A stretch of 64,000 bases of DNA from Leucobacter komagatae (GTDB lineage: Bacteria; Actinomycetota; Actinomycetes; Actinomycetales; Microbacteriaceae): NCBI RefSeq assembly GCF_006716085.1, contig NZ_VFON01000002.1:124001-188000 (forward strand), in the 5' to 3' direction. Under the pieces are notes generated by a model that was given only the letters and a program-made list of their open reading frames with translations, made no database searches and was not told the DNA's origin. Of this stretch, positions 8,161-16,618 are shown one piece after another. The position numbers and the translations under genes are program-made. Each line of letters begins with the position of its first letter. Within the stretch, counting starts at the first letter, position 1.

Positions 8161-9294
8161 CTAGAGGCCGACCGCGTCGCCGAGGGTGCGAAGCCAGCCG
8201 TCGAGGCCAGCCTGGATCTCCTTCGACGTGAGGTCGTGCGACTGGCCCGCAGCGGGCAGCGGTGCGAACTTCGCCCAGCTCGACGGCAGCTCGACAGCCT
8301 CGTCGATCGGGTACATGTACATGTTGTCGGCGATGCCCGACTGGAACTCCTCCGAGAGCAGGTACTCAACGACCGCGCGTGCGCCCTCGGGGTTCGCGCT
8401 CCCCTTCAGCACGCCCGCGTACTCGACCTGCTGCGAGCAGGTGTCGAGCAGCGCGCGGGTGTTCGAGGCGGTCTCGTCCTCGTTCACGGTGAAGGCTGGC
8501 GACGTCGAGTACGAGACCACGATGGGCCTCGTGCCCGTCTCACTGACGCCGCTGAACTCGGTGTTGTACGCCTCGGTCCACCCCTGCACGACGCGCGCGC
8601 CGTTCCCTTCGAGGCTCTTCCAGTAGTCAACGAAGCCGTCTTCGCCGAATGCGGCGATCGTCGCGATCATGAACGATGCGCCCGTACTCGACGCCGTCGG
8701 GTCGAGCAGCACGGCGAGATCCTTGTACCTAGGGTCGGCGAGGTCCTCGAACGTCGCGGGCTCCGCGAGCCCCGCTTTCTCGAACCAGGCCGTGTCGATG
8801 TTCACGCACGTTGCGCCCATATCGATCGGAGCGAGCGGCACCTCCGCAGACTCAGCCTTCTGGCCGTCGAGCTCGGCGACGATCGCCGCGCCCCGCGCGG
8901 GCAGGATGTCGGCGGGCAGCGACTCGACAACGTCGTTCTCCATGAGCCGCGATGCGAAGGTGTTGTCGATGCCGAAGAACGCATCGGCGATGGGTGCGCC
9001 CTTGGTCAGCACGAGCTTGTTTGCGAGCTCGCCGCCATCGCCCGCGGTGACGACCTCGACGTCGTATCCGGTCGCGGCGCTCGCGGCCTTCGCGAACTCC
9101 TTCCCGTCGACGAAGCTGTCGTGGACGACGAGCGAGACCTTCCCCGCGTCACCGCCGGTGCTAGCGCCGCCGCCTTCCGGGTCGCCGCCGGCGCAACCGA
9201 TAAGGGCGAGCGCGCCGGCGAGCGGGAGCGCAAGCAGGCCGAGGGCCCGAGAGAGTGAGCGGGCGTGCGAGGTTGAGTGCGTGAGAGTACGCAT
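8161..9294 (-). CDS. thiB: thiamine ABC transporter substrate-binding lipoprotein
   Basis: A 377-residue lipoprotein with a long n-region, hydrophobic core and lipobox LIGC (Cys34). The mature protein resembles ThiB/TbpA of the extracellular solute-binding family 1: VVHDSF near 56, a VTAGDGGELANKL segment, ADAFFGIDN, and a C-terminal YMYPIDE motif. Family members bind thiamine, TMP and TPP. The TPP riboswitch P1 stem ends 8 nt before the ATG at 9294, so ligand binding probably limits translation or transcription here. It is the first gene of the thiBPQ-kinase operon. Confidence 0.9.
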   Translation of the reverse strand: MRTLTHSTSHARSLSRALGLLALPLAGALALIGCAGGDPEGGGASTGGDAGKVSLVVHDSFVDGKEFAKAASAATGYDVEVVTAGDGGELANKLVLTKGAPIADAFFGIDNTFASRLMENDVVESLPADILPARGAAIVAELDGQKAESAEVPLAPIDMGATCVNIDTAWFEKAGLAEPATFEDLADPRYKDLAVLLDPTASSTGASFMIATIAAFGEDGFVDYWKSLEGNGARVVQGWTEAYNTEFSGVSETGTRPIVVSYSTSPAFTVNEDETASNTRALLDTCSQQVEYAGVLKGSANPEGARAVVEYLLSEEFQSGIADNMYMYPIDEAVELPSSWAKFAPLPAAGQSHDLTSKEIQAGLDGWLRTLGDAVGL

Positions 9295-9302
9295 AACGAG
9301 AA

Positions 9303-9390
9303 GAGTCCTTCCTCCGCTGGCATGAACCAGATCAGGTTGAACGGTCGGAGCACGCGTGCTCCCTCTCAGCCCCGCGCGTCGGGACTCCCG
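9303..9390 (-). promoter_or_regulatory. TPP riboswitch (THI element)
   Basis: On the minus strand the conserved blocks appear in order: the GGGAGTCC P1/P2 start, GGGGCTGAGAGGG, then ACCTGATCTGG and TCATGCCAGCGGAGGAAGG, closing with GGACTC. P1 is formed by GAGTCC and GGACTC (9382-9387 with 9303-9308 on the plus strand). An additional GC hairpin (GAGCACGCGTGCTC, about 9348-9361) forms the variable P3a arm. The element lies directly before thiB. Its 5' end is only about 17 nt from the stop of the upstream DUF6350 gene. Confidence 0.96.
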
Positions 9391-9407
9391 TGGATTGCTC
9401 CCCTAGC

Positions 9408-11312
9408 CTAGCCTTTTCGGCCCGGCCAGCGCCAGCCGGCCCGTTTCCCCTCGTCTTTCGGTGCCTCCGTGAGGTCGACCGCGTCCCACGAGTACGCTTC
9501 GACGAGCGCGTCGGGGTCGAGGCTGTCGGCACCGAGGCTGTCAGCACCGAGGCTGTCAGCACCGGCGGACGTGCCGCCCGCGTCAGATTCGCCCTGCTCA
9601 GTGGTGCTGTCTGTGGTGCTGTTTGGGGCTCTGCCCGCCTCGTGCTGGTCGAAGAGTTCGGCCTCGCGCACCGCCGCAGCCGCGGCCGCCGCCGCCTCCA
9701 CTGCCGACGCCGTTGCGGCGAAGTCGGGCTGCTCAGCCGTCGCGTCGGCATCAAAGTCAGTATCGAGGCCGGCCTCAACATCGAACTCGAGGGGTTCGGT
9801 GAGCTGATCGTCACTGTCGTCCGCCGACCCGGCAGCCTGCCACGAGCGCGGCACGAGGGGCGACACCGGTGCAAGATGCTCACCGGTCTCGCCGATCTTG
9901 TCTGGCCCAACGGCCCCGGGCCCAACGGCCACAGACGAACCGGCCCCCGACCCACCGGCCACAGACGCGGGCGCTGCCGCGGCGCCGGCCGCGTCAGCGG
10001 GCACGCTCTCGGGTGCCACTTCGTGGCGCTCGTCGCCGAGCCCCAGTCGCGCTTTCACCTCGGCTGGCCCATCCATGACCCGCCGGGCGAGGTCAGCGCG
10101 AGCCGCGAGGGCTCCGAGCATGGCGCCAGCGCCGAGTTCCAGGGCTGCGAGACCCGCGGCAGCCCAGACGTTCGGCCCGACCTCGGCGAGCCTGCCTGGG
10201 CCGAGAGATCCACGGGCGGCCCAGTTGAGCAGCGCGATGGCTCCCCCCGAGACTACGGCCGCGGCGACGACCTGGGATGCGACCACCGCGAGCGACTGGC
10301 GGCGGGCGGTCTCTCCGAGCGCGATGCCGATAGCGAGGCCAGCGAGCACGAGCAGCAACGGAGCGATCACCGCGACGCTCCCCCAGCCGTCAGGAATCGC
10401 GGCGAGCACGGGGATGCCCGGCATGGGTCCCAGCAGTTGCCCGAACGGCGACGCCGAGCTGCCGACTCCCACCGCGAAGCCTGAGCCCGTGAGCCACGCC
10501 CCGCTCCAAATCACGAAGACCGGGAAGAGCGCGACCTGCAGTACAAACATGAGCACAGTGCCCCACAGGTCGAGCTGCAGCGCCTCTGACGCCGCAATCA
10601 CGAGCGCGAATCGCGTGAGTAGCGCTAGGGCCAGTCCGAGGGCCGCGAGGCCGACGTAGGCAGCAAGCAACATCGCTGCGAGTCGGAAGGCCTGGCCCGC
10701 GCGGTGCGGGAACGCCGCGGGGCCCTTAATCCCGATTCGTCCGAGCCAGGTCTCGACGGCGCCGACGGCCGCGAGCCACCACCCGTGCTCGTCGCGCGCG
10801 GCGCGCACGGTGTACGCGACGCCCGAGGGAACCGCCCACACGAGGGCGGCCGCGCCGGCCGACGCCGCCCACCCGACGGCGACGGTCACGTCGCCCGAGT
10901 GGGCGATCACGGCGTGCAGGATCGCGGCAACGGCCCCGAACCCGATCGCGCCTCCGAGCACGCCCGCGGCGCCAGCCCCACCGCGCGCGGCTGAGCGCCA
11001 CCCGGCGCGACCAGCGAAGGCGGCCGTGACGGCCGTGATCCCGAGCGGCGCGAGCGAGATCGCGAACTGCAGCGGCTCTGGCGCGAAGCCGAGCACCTGC
11101 ATGACCTCGGCCGAGAGACCCACCGCGAGTGGCGAAAAGTGGGCGAGCAGCCACGCGGCCCCCGCGCCGCCAAACACCGCCGAGGGTTCAGCCGCGAGGC
11201 CAAACGCGAGCCACCAGACGAGGAACGCATAGGCTGCGACCGCGACCAACGACGCCAGCGCGACCGCGATGGCCTCAATCGTCGCGACGATCCCGGTCAG
11301 TATTGCTCTCAT
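9408..11312 (-). CDS. DUF6350 multi-pass membrane protein
   Basis: A 634-residue protein. Residues 1 to about 430 hold about ten hydrophobic helices. The segment GVGSSASPFGQLLGPMPGIP near 305 matches the conserved loop of the actinobacterial DUF6350 family. Residues about 440-634 form a hydrophilic, Ala/Asp/Glu-rich low-complexity tail with three GADSL repeats, ending in a basic KRAGWRWPGRKG. The function of the family is unknown; it usually sits between sucD and purN. Here the same three loci are present but scattered: sucD ends 4.4 kb away and purN starts 5.3 kb away on the other side. The start is ATG, 8 nt after TAGACT, with no ribosome binding site. Confidence 0.75.
   Translation of the reverse strand: MRAILTGIVATIEAIAVALASLVAVAAYAFLVWWLAFGLAAEPSAVFGGAGAAWLLAHFSPLAVGLSAEVMQVLGFAPEPLQFAISLAPLGITAVTAAFAGRAGWRSAARGGAGAAGVLGGAIGFGAVAAILHAVIAHSGDVTVAVGWAASAGAAALVWAVPSGVAYTVRAARDEHGWWLAAVGAVETWLGRIGIKGPAAFPHRAGQAFRLAAMLLAAYVGLAALGLALALLTRFALVIAASEALQLDLWGTVLMFVLQVALFPVFVIWSGAWLTGSGFAVGVGSSASPFGQLLGPMPGIPVLAAIPDGWGSVAVIAPLLLVLAGLAIGIALGETARRQSLAVVASQVVAAAVVSGGAIALLNWAARGSLGPGRLAEVGPNVWAAAGLAALELGAGAMLGALAARADLARRVMDGPAEVKARLGLGDERHEVAPESVPADAAGAAAAPASVAGGSGAGSSVAVGPGAVGPDKIGETGEHLAPVSPLVPRSWQAAGSADDSDDQLTEPLEFDVEAGLDTDFDADATAEQPDFAATASAVEAAAAAAAAVREAELFDQHEAGRAPNSTTDSTTEQGESDAGGTSAGADSLGADSLGADSLDPDALVEAYSWDAVDLTEAPKDEGKRAGWRWPGRKG
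9519..9563. repeat. three tandem 15-bp units inside the DUF6350 gene
   Basis: GAGGCTGTC(G/A)GCACC occurs three times head to tail (9519-9533, 9534-9548, 9549-9563). It is in frame and encodes the repeated GADSL in the protein tail. Confidence 0.85.
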
Positions 11313-11320
11313 CGTCCGAA

Positions 11321-11326
11321 AGTCTA
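11321..11326 (-). promoter_or_regulatory. -10 box (TAGACT) of the DUF6350 gene, leaderless
   Basis: TAGACT on the minus strand is followed by 8 nt and the ATG at 11312, with no Shine-Dalgarno between. Confidence 0.5.
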
Positions 11327-11345
11327 CCCGGCGATGACGCGCGGG

Positions 11346-12404
11346 TTACCAGCTTGCGGCCACCGCGCGGTGCGCTTCGAACAGCGGGACGGTTGTGCCT
11401 TCGGGGGCGCGCCCGAAGCCGCACTCGGTCGCCACGCCGAAGTCGCGCTCAAGGACGCCCGCGGCCGCAGCAATGCGCCGGCCCGCCCCCTCTGCCCCGT
11501 CCTCGCGGTGTACGAGCCCGAGGTAGAGCTCGCTCGTCGCGGGCAGGCTCAGCGCCGCGAGCGGAGCGAAGTATTCGGCGTCGTCGCGCTCGATAGGCAC
11601 GGGCAGGTGGAGCCAGGTGAGTCCGCGCGCGCTCCGCTCAAGCACCGCGTTTGCGAAGCGGGTGAGGTGCTCTGCATCGCGTGGCTCGACGAAGTGCTTC
11701 TCGGCGACGTCGCCGTAGCAGAGGTGAACGCCGACCTCGACGTCAGTGGGAACCCTGTCGATCTGGCGGGCGAGCCGCTCGGCGGTGCCCGCCCACGGGT
11801 CGGAGAACCACTCGTACCGTTCGCCCGTGAACCCGGTGAGTCCCTCAAGGATCGCGAACTCAAGCGCGGCGTCCCACTGCACCGCAAGCTCACCGTGCGG
11901 GATCGTGCGCAGGATCTCGGCGAGCTCTGCGGCGAGCGCGCGTTCGTAAAGCGGCTCGAACGCCTCGCGGTCGCTCGCGGCTACGAGGCTCGCGACGACG
12001 CCGAGCGGCGTCGGGAGCGAGACCTGGAAGCGGGTCTCAGCTGGGATGACCCCCGCGGCCTTGAGCTCAGAGAATGTTGCCCACGATTCGAGGGCCGCAG
12101 CCGCGTACCCGAGCGGTGGTAGCTGGACCTCATCCGCGGTCACGCCCTCGGCGAGCTTCACCGGCCGGATATCAAGCATGCGTAGCGGGATCGGCGTGTC
12201 CCCAACGCGCTCGATGCCGTCGGCTTCCCCGAGCCTGTCGGCCTGGAACAGGATCCAGTGGAACCGCTCCCCCACCTCACCGTCGGGGATGCGCTTGAGC
12301 AACGGCCCGAGGTGCTCGGCGGCGACCCTGAACGTCGTCTCCGCGTCGTCGAAGTTGATGCTTCCCACGAGGTGGGCTCCCTGGACCGTGTGCTGCTCGC
12401 TCAT
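11346..12404 (-). CDS. UROD/MetE-like barrel protein
   Basis: A 352-residue soluble protein with the look of the UROD/MetE-like TIM-barrel superfamily: GSINFDDAETTFR at the start, LKRIPDGEVGERFHWILFQ near 37, VQWDAALEFAI near 172, VGVHLCYGD near 223, and a terminal GVATECGFGR near 328. The HLCYGD and ECGFGR segments resemble the Zn-ligand regions of cobalamin-independent methionine synthase (His..Cys and Cys). At 352 residues it is far shorter than MetE (about 750), so it would correspond to one barrel. Substrate unknown. A methyltransfer role is only an inference, helped slightly by the metNIQ neighbours 0.7 kb away. A -10-like GATACT lies 6 nt before the ATG. Confidence 0.65.
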   Translation of the reverse strand: MSEQHTVQGAHLVGSINFDDAETTFRVAAEHLGPLLKRIPDGEVGERFHWILFQADRLGEADGIERVGDTPIPLRMLDIRPVKLAEGVTADEVQLPPLGYAAAALESWATFSELKAAGVIPAETRFQVSLPTPLGVVASLVAASDREAFEPLYERALAAELAEILRTIPHGELAVQWDAALEFAILEGLTGFTGERYEWFSDPWAGTAERLARQIDRVPTDVEVGVHLCYGDVAEKHFVEPRDAEHLTRFANAVLERSARGLTWLHLPVPIERDDAEYFAPLAALSLPATSELYLGLVHREDGAEGAGRRIAAAAGVLERDFGVATECGFGRAPEGTTVPLFEAHRAVAASW

Positions 12405-12410
12405 AGGTCA

Positions 12411-12416
12411 AGTATC
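12411..12416 (-). promoter_or_regulatory. -10 box (GATACT) of the UROD/MetE-like gene, leaderless
   Basis: GATACT on the minus strand precedes the ATG at 12404 by 6 nt. No ribosome binding site is visible. Confidence 0.4.
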
Positions 12417-12492
12417 GCCGACGAGGCGCAGTTCCCGCCGGTGTGTTGCGCCGTGTGACCGCGGCAGGCCTCTGTTGTCCCCTGCCGGGCGG

Positions 12493-12957
12493 CTACTCGC
12501 CGTGTGCGGCGGTGACCGTCACCGTCGAGCCGCCGGCGAGCATGCGCGACACCGGGCAGCGGGCGTGCGCGGCAGCGGCGAGCCTGTCGGCCTCGCCGCC
12601 CGATTTGCCCTCAAACGTCAGCACGGCGTGACCGGCAAACTCGTAGCCGTCGCCCGCGCGCTCATGCAGCGAGATTTTCACCCGGGCTGCCACTTCCACG
12701 CCGGGCCCCGCAACGACGCGAGCCGCGGCGTTCAGGCAGGTCGCCCACGACAGGGCGAGCAGTTCTTCGGGGTTCGTCGGGGCCGCCCCTGACCCCGCAG
12801 GCGAGCGGGAGGGCTGACCGCCCAGCGGGGAGACGACGCGCACGGCGAGCCCGCCGTCGATCCAGCTCTCGCCGGTCGCGCCGGTGAGATTGTGGGCGAC
12901 TGCCGTAAATAGCGCCGGGCTGGTGTTGGCCTGGGTCTGCGCTGGCGTGAGTGACAC
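12493..12957 (-). CDS. Ohr/OsmC-family organic hydroperoxide reductase
   Basis: A 154-residue OsmC-fold protein. The two redox cysteines are present: the peroxidatic Cys in TNPEELLALSWATCLNAA and the second in the C-terminal CPVSR motif, with the family Glu-rich helix between. Such enzymes reduce organic hydroperoxides with thiols or lipoyl cofactors in the cytoplasm. The GTG at 12957 is preferred over the ATG at 12996 because AAGGAG lies 6 nt before it and the resulting length fits the family (about 140). No MarR-type OhrR gene is adjacent. It is divergent from metN. Confidence 0.88.
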   Translation of the reverse strand: MSLTPAQTQANTSPALFTAVAHNLTGATGESWIDGGLAVRVVSPLGGQPSRSPAGSGAAPTNPEELLALSWATCLNAAARVVAGPGVEVAARVKISLHERAGDGYEFAGHAVLTFEGKSGGEADRLAAAAHARCPVSRMLAGGSTVTVTAAHGE

Positions 12958-13099
12958 AGCGGGCTCCTTCGGTTGCGTTTTCACCACCTTACCCATATGT
13001 TAGACGGGATCCAAGAATAACGTTTGACGACGCCACGGCCGCGACCTCCCTGCCACCGCGTCCCCCTTCGAAGGCCAGACCAGCACGAATGCTCACGCG

Positions 13100-13852
13100 A
13101 TGATTCACTCGCAGCTCCCCGCGATCCAGTTCCAGGGCGTCACCCGCACGTTTGCCGACGGCGACCGCGCCGTCACCGCACTCGAGGACGTCACGTTCCA
13201 CGTACCGCGCGAGTCAGTGTTCGGCGTTGTGGGCGAGAGCGGCGCCGGCAAGTCGACGCTGCTTCGCCACATGAACGGGCTCGACCACCCGACGCGCGGC
13301 ACCGTGCTCTTCGACGGCGTAAACCTCGCGACGCTCACGAAGCGCGAGCTGAACCAGACGAGGCGGCGCATCGGTGTCGTCTTCCAGTCGTTCAATCTCG
13401 TCGCAAACCTCACGGTTCGCCAGAACATCACGCTCCCGCTCAAGTTGCAGCGCGAGAGCAACCACCGGCGCGTGGACGAGCTCGCCGAGTTTGTTGGCCT
13501 GTCAGACCGCATGGCTCACTTTCCAGCGCAGCTCTCCGGCGGGGAGAAGCAGCGCGTCGCGATCGCCCGCGCGCTCGTGACAAGCCCGACGCTGCTGCTG
13601 TGCGACGAGCCGACCTCGGCGCTCGACACCCACACGACCGGCGAGATACTCGGGCTCCTGCGCGACACCCGCGACGAGTTCGGCACGAGCATCGTGCTCG
13701 TGACCCACGAACTCGACGCAGTGAAGGCGATCTGCGACACCGCGGCGGTGTTCGAGGCGGGCAGGCTTCGCGAGATCCTCCCCGTGTCCGCGGCCGCTGC
13801 CGCTCGTGGCGACAGCTACCTCGAGCACGTGCGCGCGGAGCTCACGGCATGA
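13100..13852 (+). CDS. metN: methionine-type ABC transporter ATP-binding protein
   Basis: A 250-residue ABC ATPase. Walker [10 protein letters not shown] is at 45-53, then VFQSFNLV (Q-loop), [15 protein letters not shown], Walker [13 protein letters not shown] and the [10 protein letters not shown]-loop. The sequence matches the MetN group. It lacks the C-terminal NIL regulatory domain (about 100 residues) that mediates transinhibition in longer MetN proteins, so feedback control may be absent. It overlaps metI by 4 nt (ATGA). I could not identify a SAM riboswitch in its leader. Substrate methionine or a related amino acid, by family. Confidence 0.88.
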   Translation: MIHSQLPAIQFQGVTRTFADGDRAVTALEDVTFHVPRESVFGVVGESGAGKSTLLRHMNGLDHPTRGTVLFDGVNLATLTKRELNQTRRRIGVVFQSFNLVANLTVRQNITLPLKLQRESNHRRVDELAEFVGLSDRMAHFPAQLSGGEKQRVAIARALVTSPTLLLCDEPTSALDTHTTGEILGLLRDTRDEFGTSIVLVTHELDAVKAICDTAAVFEAGRLREILPVSAAAAARGDSYLEHVRAELTA

Positions 13853-14532
13853 ACGCGATCATTTCGGAACTCGGCCGCGTGTTCGGCGAGCACGGCGCCG
13901 AGATCGCGACGGCGATGGCCGAGACGGGGTACATGGTGCTCGCCTCGATCGTGTTCGCGGTGCTCATCGGGTTGCCGCTCGGGGTCACGATCACGCTCAC
14001 CCGCGCCGGTGGTCTGCTGGAGAACCACAAGGTCTGGCTCGTCGCCGACCTCTACGTGACCGTCGTGCGATCGTTCCCGTTCCTGCTGTTCGTTGTGTTT
14101 ATGATCCCGCTCACTCGGCTCGTGTTCGGCACAAGTTTCGGCACCGTCGCGGCCACGTTCCCGCTCGCCTTCGTCGCCGTCGCGATCTACGCCAGACTGA
14201 CCGAGCAGATCCTCCTCGAGCTGCCGAGTGGCCTGTGGCAGGCGGCGGCCGCGATGGGCGCGACGGTGCCGCAAACCGTCTTCCGCTTCCTGCTCGTCGA
14301 CGGCCGGTCGGGCCTCGTCTACGCGCTCACCTCGGCGACGGTGAGCTTCGTGTCGTACTCGACGGTGCTTGGCGTCGTCGGCGGTGGCGGTATCGGGGAC
14401 TTCGCTATGCGGTACGGCTACCAGCGCTACGACTTCACCCTCATGTACCTCACCATCCTGCTCATCGTCACCTGCGTCGTGCTACTCCAGGCCCTCGGCC
14501 ACAGGGTGTCACGCGCGCTCGACAAGCGTTAG
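13849..14532 (+). CDS. metI: methionine-type ABC transporter permease
   Basis: A 227-residue membrane protein with five predicted helices, the usual MetI size. The EAA-like loop is LWQAAAAMGATVPQTVFRFLL near 125-145. TLTRAGGLLENHKVW near 43 and GGGGIGDFAMRYGYQRYD near 178 are characteristic MetI segments. The ATG overlaps the metN stop. It would form the homodimeric channel with two MetN subunits. Confidence 0.9.
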   Translation: MNAIISELGRVFGEHGAEIATAMAETGYMVLASIVFAVLIGLPLGVTITLTRAGGLLENHKVWLVADLYVTVVRSFPFLLFVVFMIPLTRLVFGTSFGTVAATFPLAFVAVAIYARLTEQILLELPSGLWQAAAAMGATVPQTVFRFLLVDGRSGLVYALTSATVSFVSYSTVLGVVGGGGIGDFAMRYGYQRYDFTLMYLTILLIVTCVVLLQALGHRVSRALDKR

Positions 14533-14604
14533 GCGCGGCGGTATCAGTTTCCCCCCCAGATTCAGGCTTCATCAGTTTCATCAGCATCAGGAAGGATGCA
14601 CATC

Positions 14605-15447
14605 ATGATCCGCTCCCACAAGACCCGTACGATTCGGGTGGCCGCCGCGGCTGCCCTCGCCGCAGGCGCGCTCGCCCTCGCGGGCTGCGCGAGCGGCCCG
14701 ACGGTTGACTCGGGCGATGGCGGGGCTGCGCCCGCAGAACCGCGGGTGCTCAAGGTCGCTGCCACGACCACCCCGATGCCAGACGTTGTGTTGGCCGCGG
14801 CCGAGGCGATTGAGGCGCCCTACACGATCGAGCTCGTCGAGGTCGCCGACTACGTGCAGCCCAACACGATGCTCGCTGCCGGAGAGCTTGACGCGAACTT
14901 CGTTCAGCATCCGCCGTTCATGGAGGAGTTCAACGCTGGCAACAACGCCTCACTCGTCGCGGTCGAGCCTGTCTATCTCACCGTCGTCGGCACCTACTCG
15001 AGCAAGCACGACAGCATGGCTGACATCCCGGAGAACGGTCACATCGTCGTGCCGCAGGACCTCTCGAACCAGGCGCGGGCGCTCCAGATGTACGCAGACG
15101 CAGGCCTCATCAAGCTCGACCCCAAGGTCGACAAGTGGGATGTGACCGTCGCCGATGTCACGGAGAACCCGAAGAAGCTGAAGTTCACTGAGGTCGACCT
15201 CATGCAGCTGAACGCGGCATACCCTGAGGCCGATGGCGTGTTCCTGCACGGCACGTTCGCGCGTCAGCTCGGCCTCGTCCCAGGCGACGACGCGATCGCC
15301 GTGGAGCAGGATCCACAGTTTGCGGTGTCTCTCGTCAGCCGCGCTGACAACCAGGACTCCCCCGAGGTGAAAGCCCTCGCTAAGGCGTTCCACAGCGACG
15401 AAGTGCGCGCGGTGCTTGAGAAGTACGAGGTTCCCGCGGCGTTCTAG
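14605..15447 (+). CDS. metQ: methionine-binding lipoprotein
   Basis: A 280-residue substrate-binding lipoprotein of the NlpA/MetQ family. The signal peptide ends at lipobox LAGC (Cys28). Visible family features are LEVADYVQPN-type segment (VADYVQPNTMLAAGELDANF), QHPPFMEEFN and PQDLSNQARALQMYADAGLI. The ATG at 14605 is preferred to the one at 14596, because AGGAAGG ends 9 nt before it but directly touches the earlier one. Last gene of metNIQ; a long hairpin terminator follows. Confidence 0.9.
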   Translation: MIRSHKTRTIRVAAAAALAAGALALAGCASGPTVDSGDGGAAPAEPRVLKVAATTTPMPDVVLAAAEAIEAPYTIELVEVADYVQPNTMLAAGELDANFVQHPPFMEEFNAGNNASLVAVEPVYLTVVGTYSSKHDSMADIPENGHIVVPQDLSNQARALQMYADAGLIKLDPKVDKWDVTVADVTENPKKLKFTEVDLMQLNAAYPEADGVFLHGTFARQLGLVPGDDAIAVEQDPQFAVSLVSRADNQDSPEVKALAKAFHSDEVRAVLEKYEVPAAF

Positions 15448-15460
15448 GCTGTACCTCAAC

Positions 15461-15531
15461 CACACCATCCTCGCTTCGGCACACGCTATTTCGCCCCAAA
15501 AGCATGTGCTGGAGCGAGGATGATGTGTTTT
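15461..15531 (+). terminator. long hairpin terminator of metNIQ
   Basis: Arms 15461-15475 and 15513-15527 pair over 15 bp with one mismatch, with an inner GCACACGC/GCATGTGC pairing, followed by TTTT at 15528-15531. It begins 13 nt after the metQ stop. Confidence 0.8.
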
Positions 15532-15564
15532 GCGGCGACTGCGAGGTTGAGCGCGAGTACACAA

Positions 15565-15596
15565 AGGACCCCGCCGGCATGTACCGACGGGGTCCT
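15565..15596 (-). terminator. terminator of sucCD
   Basis: AGGACCCCG and CGGGGTCCT form a 9-bp stem with an inner CGG/CCG pairing. On the minus strand the stem is followed by TTTGTGT. It lies about 85 nt beyond the sucD stop. Confidence 0.7.
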
Positions 15597-15607
15597 GTGC
15601 GTAGTGC

Positions 15608-15699
15608 GCTGCGCGTTTACAGCTGTGCGAACGCCCGACGCAGTGGCCGTCGGCGCTGGTTCGCCTGTAAACGCTGCGCGTTTACAGCTGTGCGAACGC
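15608..15699. repeat. 27-bp direct repeat of the sucD 3' end
   Basis: The 27-bp block 15673-15699, which spans the last sucD codons and its stop, is repeated perfectly at 15608-15634. The two copies are 65 bp apart. The sucD copy also overlaps an inverted repeat CTGTAAACG/CGTTTACAG (15665-15687). Confidence 0.9.
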
Positions 15700-16584
15700 A
15701 GCGCGCAGCAGCTCAGCGGTCTCGGTCGGGGTCTTGCCAACCTTCACGCCTGCGGCCTCAAGGGCCTCCTTCTTTGCCTGCGCGGTACCAGCCGAGCCCG
15801 AGACGATTGCGCCAGCGTGGCCCATCGTCTTGCCCTCGGGCGCGGTGAAGCCGGCAACGTAGCCGACGACCGGCTTCGTCACGTTCGCCTTGATGTACTC
15901 AGCCGCGCGCTCCTCAGCGTCGCCGCCGATCTCGCCGATCATCACGATCGCCTTGGTCTCGGGGTCGTTCTCGAACGCCTCGAGCGCATCGATGTGCGTG
16001 GTGCCGATGATGGGGTCACCGCCGATACCGATCGCGGTCGAGAACCCGAGGTCACGGAGCTCGTACATCATCTGGTAGGTGAGGGTACCCGACTTCGACA
16101 CGAGGCCGATCGGGCCCTTGCCGGTGATCGTCGCAGGCGTGATGCCTGCGAGAGCCTCGCCCGGGGTGATGATGCCGGGGCAGTTCGGGCCGATGATGCG
16201 GGTCTTGCCGCCGGTGGCCTTAGCGTGAGCCCAGAGCTCAGCCGAGTCCTTTACGGGCACGCCCTCGGTGATGATAACGAGGAGGCCTATGCTCGCGTCG
16301 ATAGCCTCAATCGCAGCGTCCTTCGTGAAGGCCGGCGGAACGAACGCGACCGACACGTCAGCACCGGTTGCCTCCATCGCCTCTGCGACCGAAGCGAACA
16401 CGGGGAGCTCGACGGCATTGCCGTTGGCGTCCACGTGCGACACGGTGGTGCCGGCCTTGCGGGCGTTCACACCGCCAACGACCTGGGTGCCGGCCGCGAG
16501 CATGCGCGCGGTGTGCTTGGTGCCTTCGCCGCCGGTGATGCCCTGGACGATGACCTTTGAATCCTTGTTCAGGAAGATCGACAT
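15682..16584 (-). CDS. sucD: succinate-CoA ligase, alpha subunit
   Basis: A 300-residue alpha subunit of the TCA-cycle enzyme that makes ATP or GTP from succinyl-CoA. It has the CoA-binding Rossmann domain ([18 protein letters not shown], then GGVNARKAG), the [12 protein letters not shown] segment, and [17 protein letters not shown] with the phosphorylated active-site His (about residue 251). It lies 34 nt after sucC, an operon. The stop region is duplicated just downstream (see repeat). Confidence 0.97.
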   Translation of the reverse strand: MSIFLNKDSKVIVQGITGGEGTKHTARMLAAGTQVVGGVNARKAGTTVSHVDANGNAVELPVFASVAEAMEATGADVSVAFVPPAFTKDAAIEAIDASIGLLVIITEGVPVKDSAELWAHAKATGGKTRIIGPNCPGIITPGEALAGITPATITGKGPIGLVSKSGTLTYQMMYELRDLGFSTAIGIGGDPIIGTTHIDALEAFENDPETKAIVMIGEIGGDAEERAAEYIKANVTKPVVGYVAGFTAPEGKTMGHAGAIVSGSAGTAQAKKEALEAAGVKVGKTPTETAELLRAAFAQL

Positions 16585-16618
16585 AGTTCTGTAATTCCTT
16601 CTAGTTCCAGGGGGCGGT

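Noticed and set aside
13018..13099. SAM riboswitch before metN
   Set aside because: I could not match the conserved blocks or stems of any SAM class in this short, C-rich leader.
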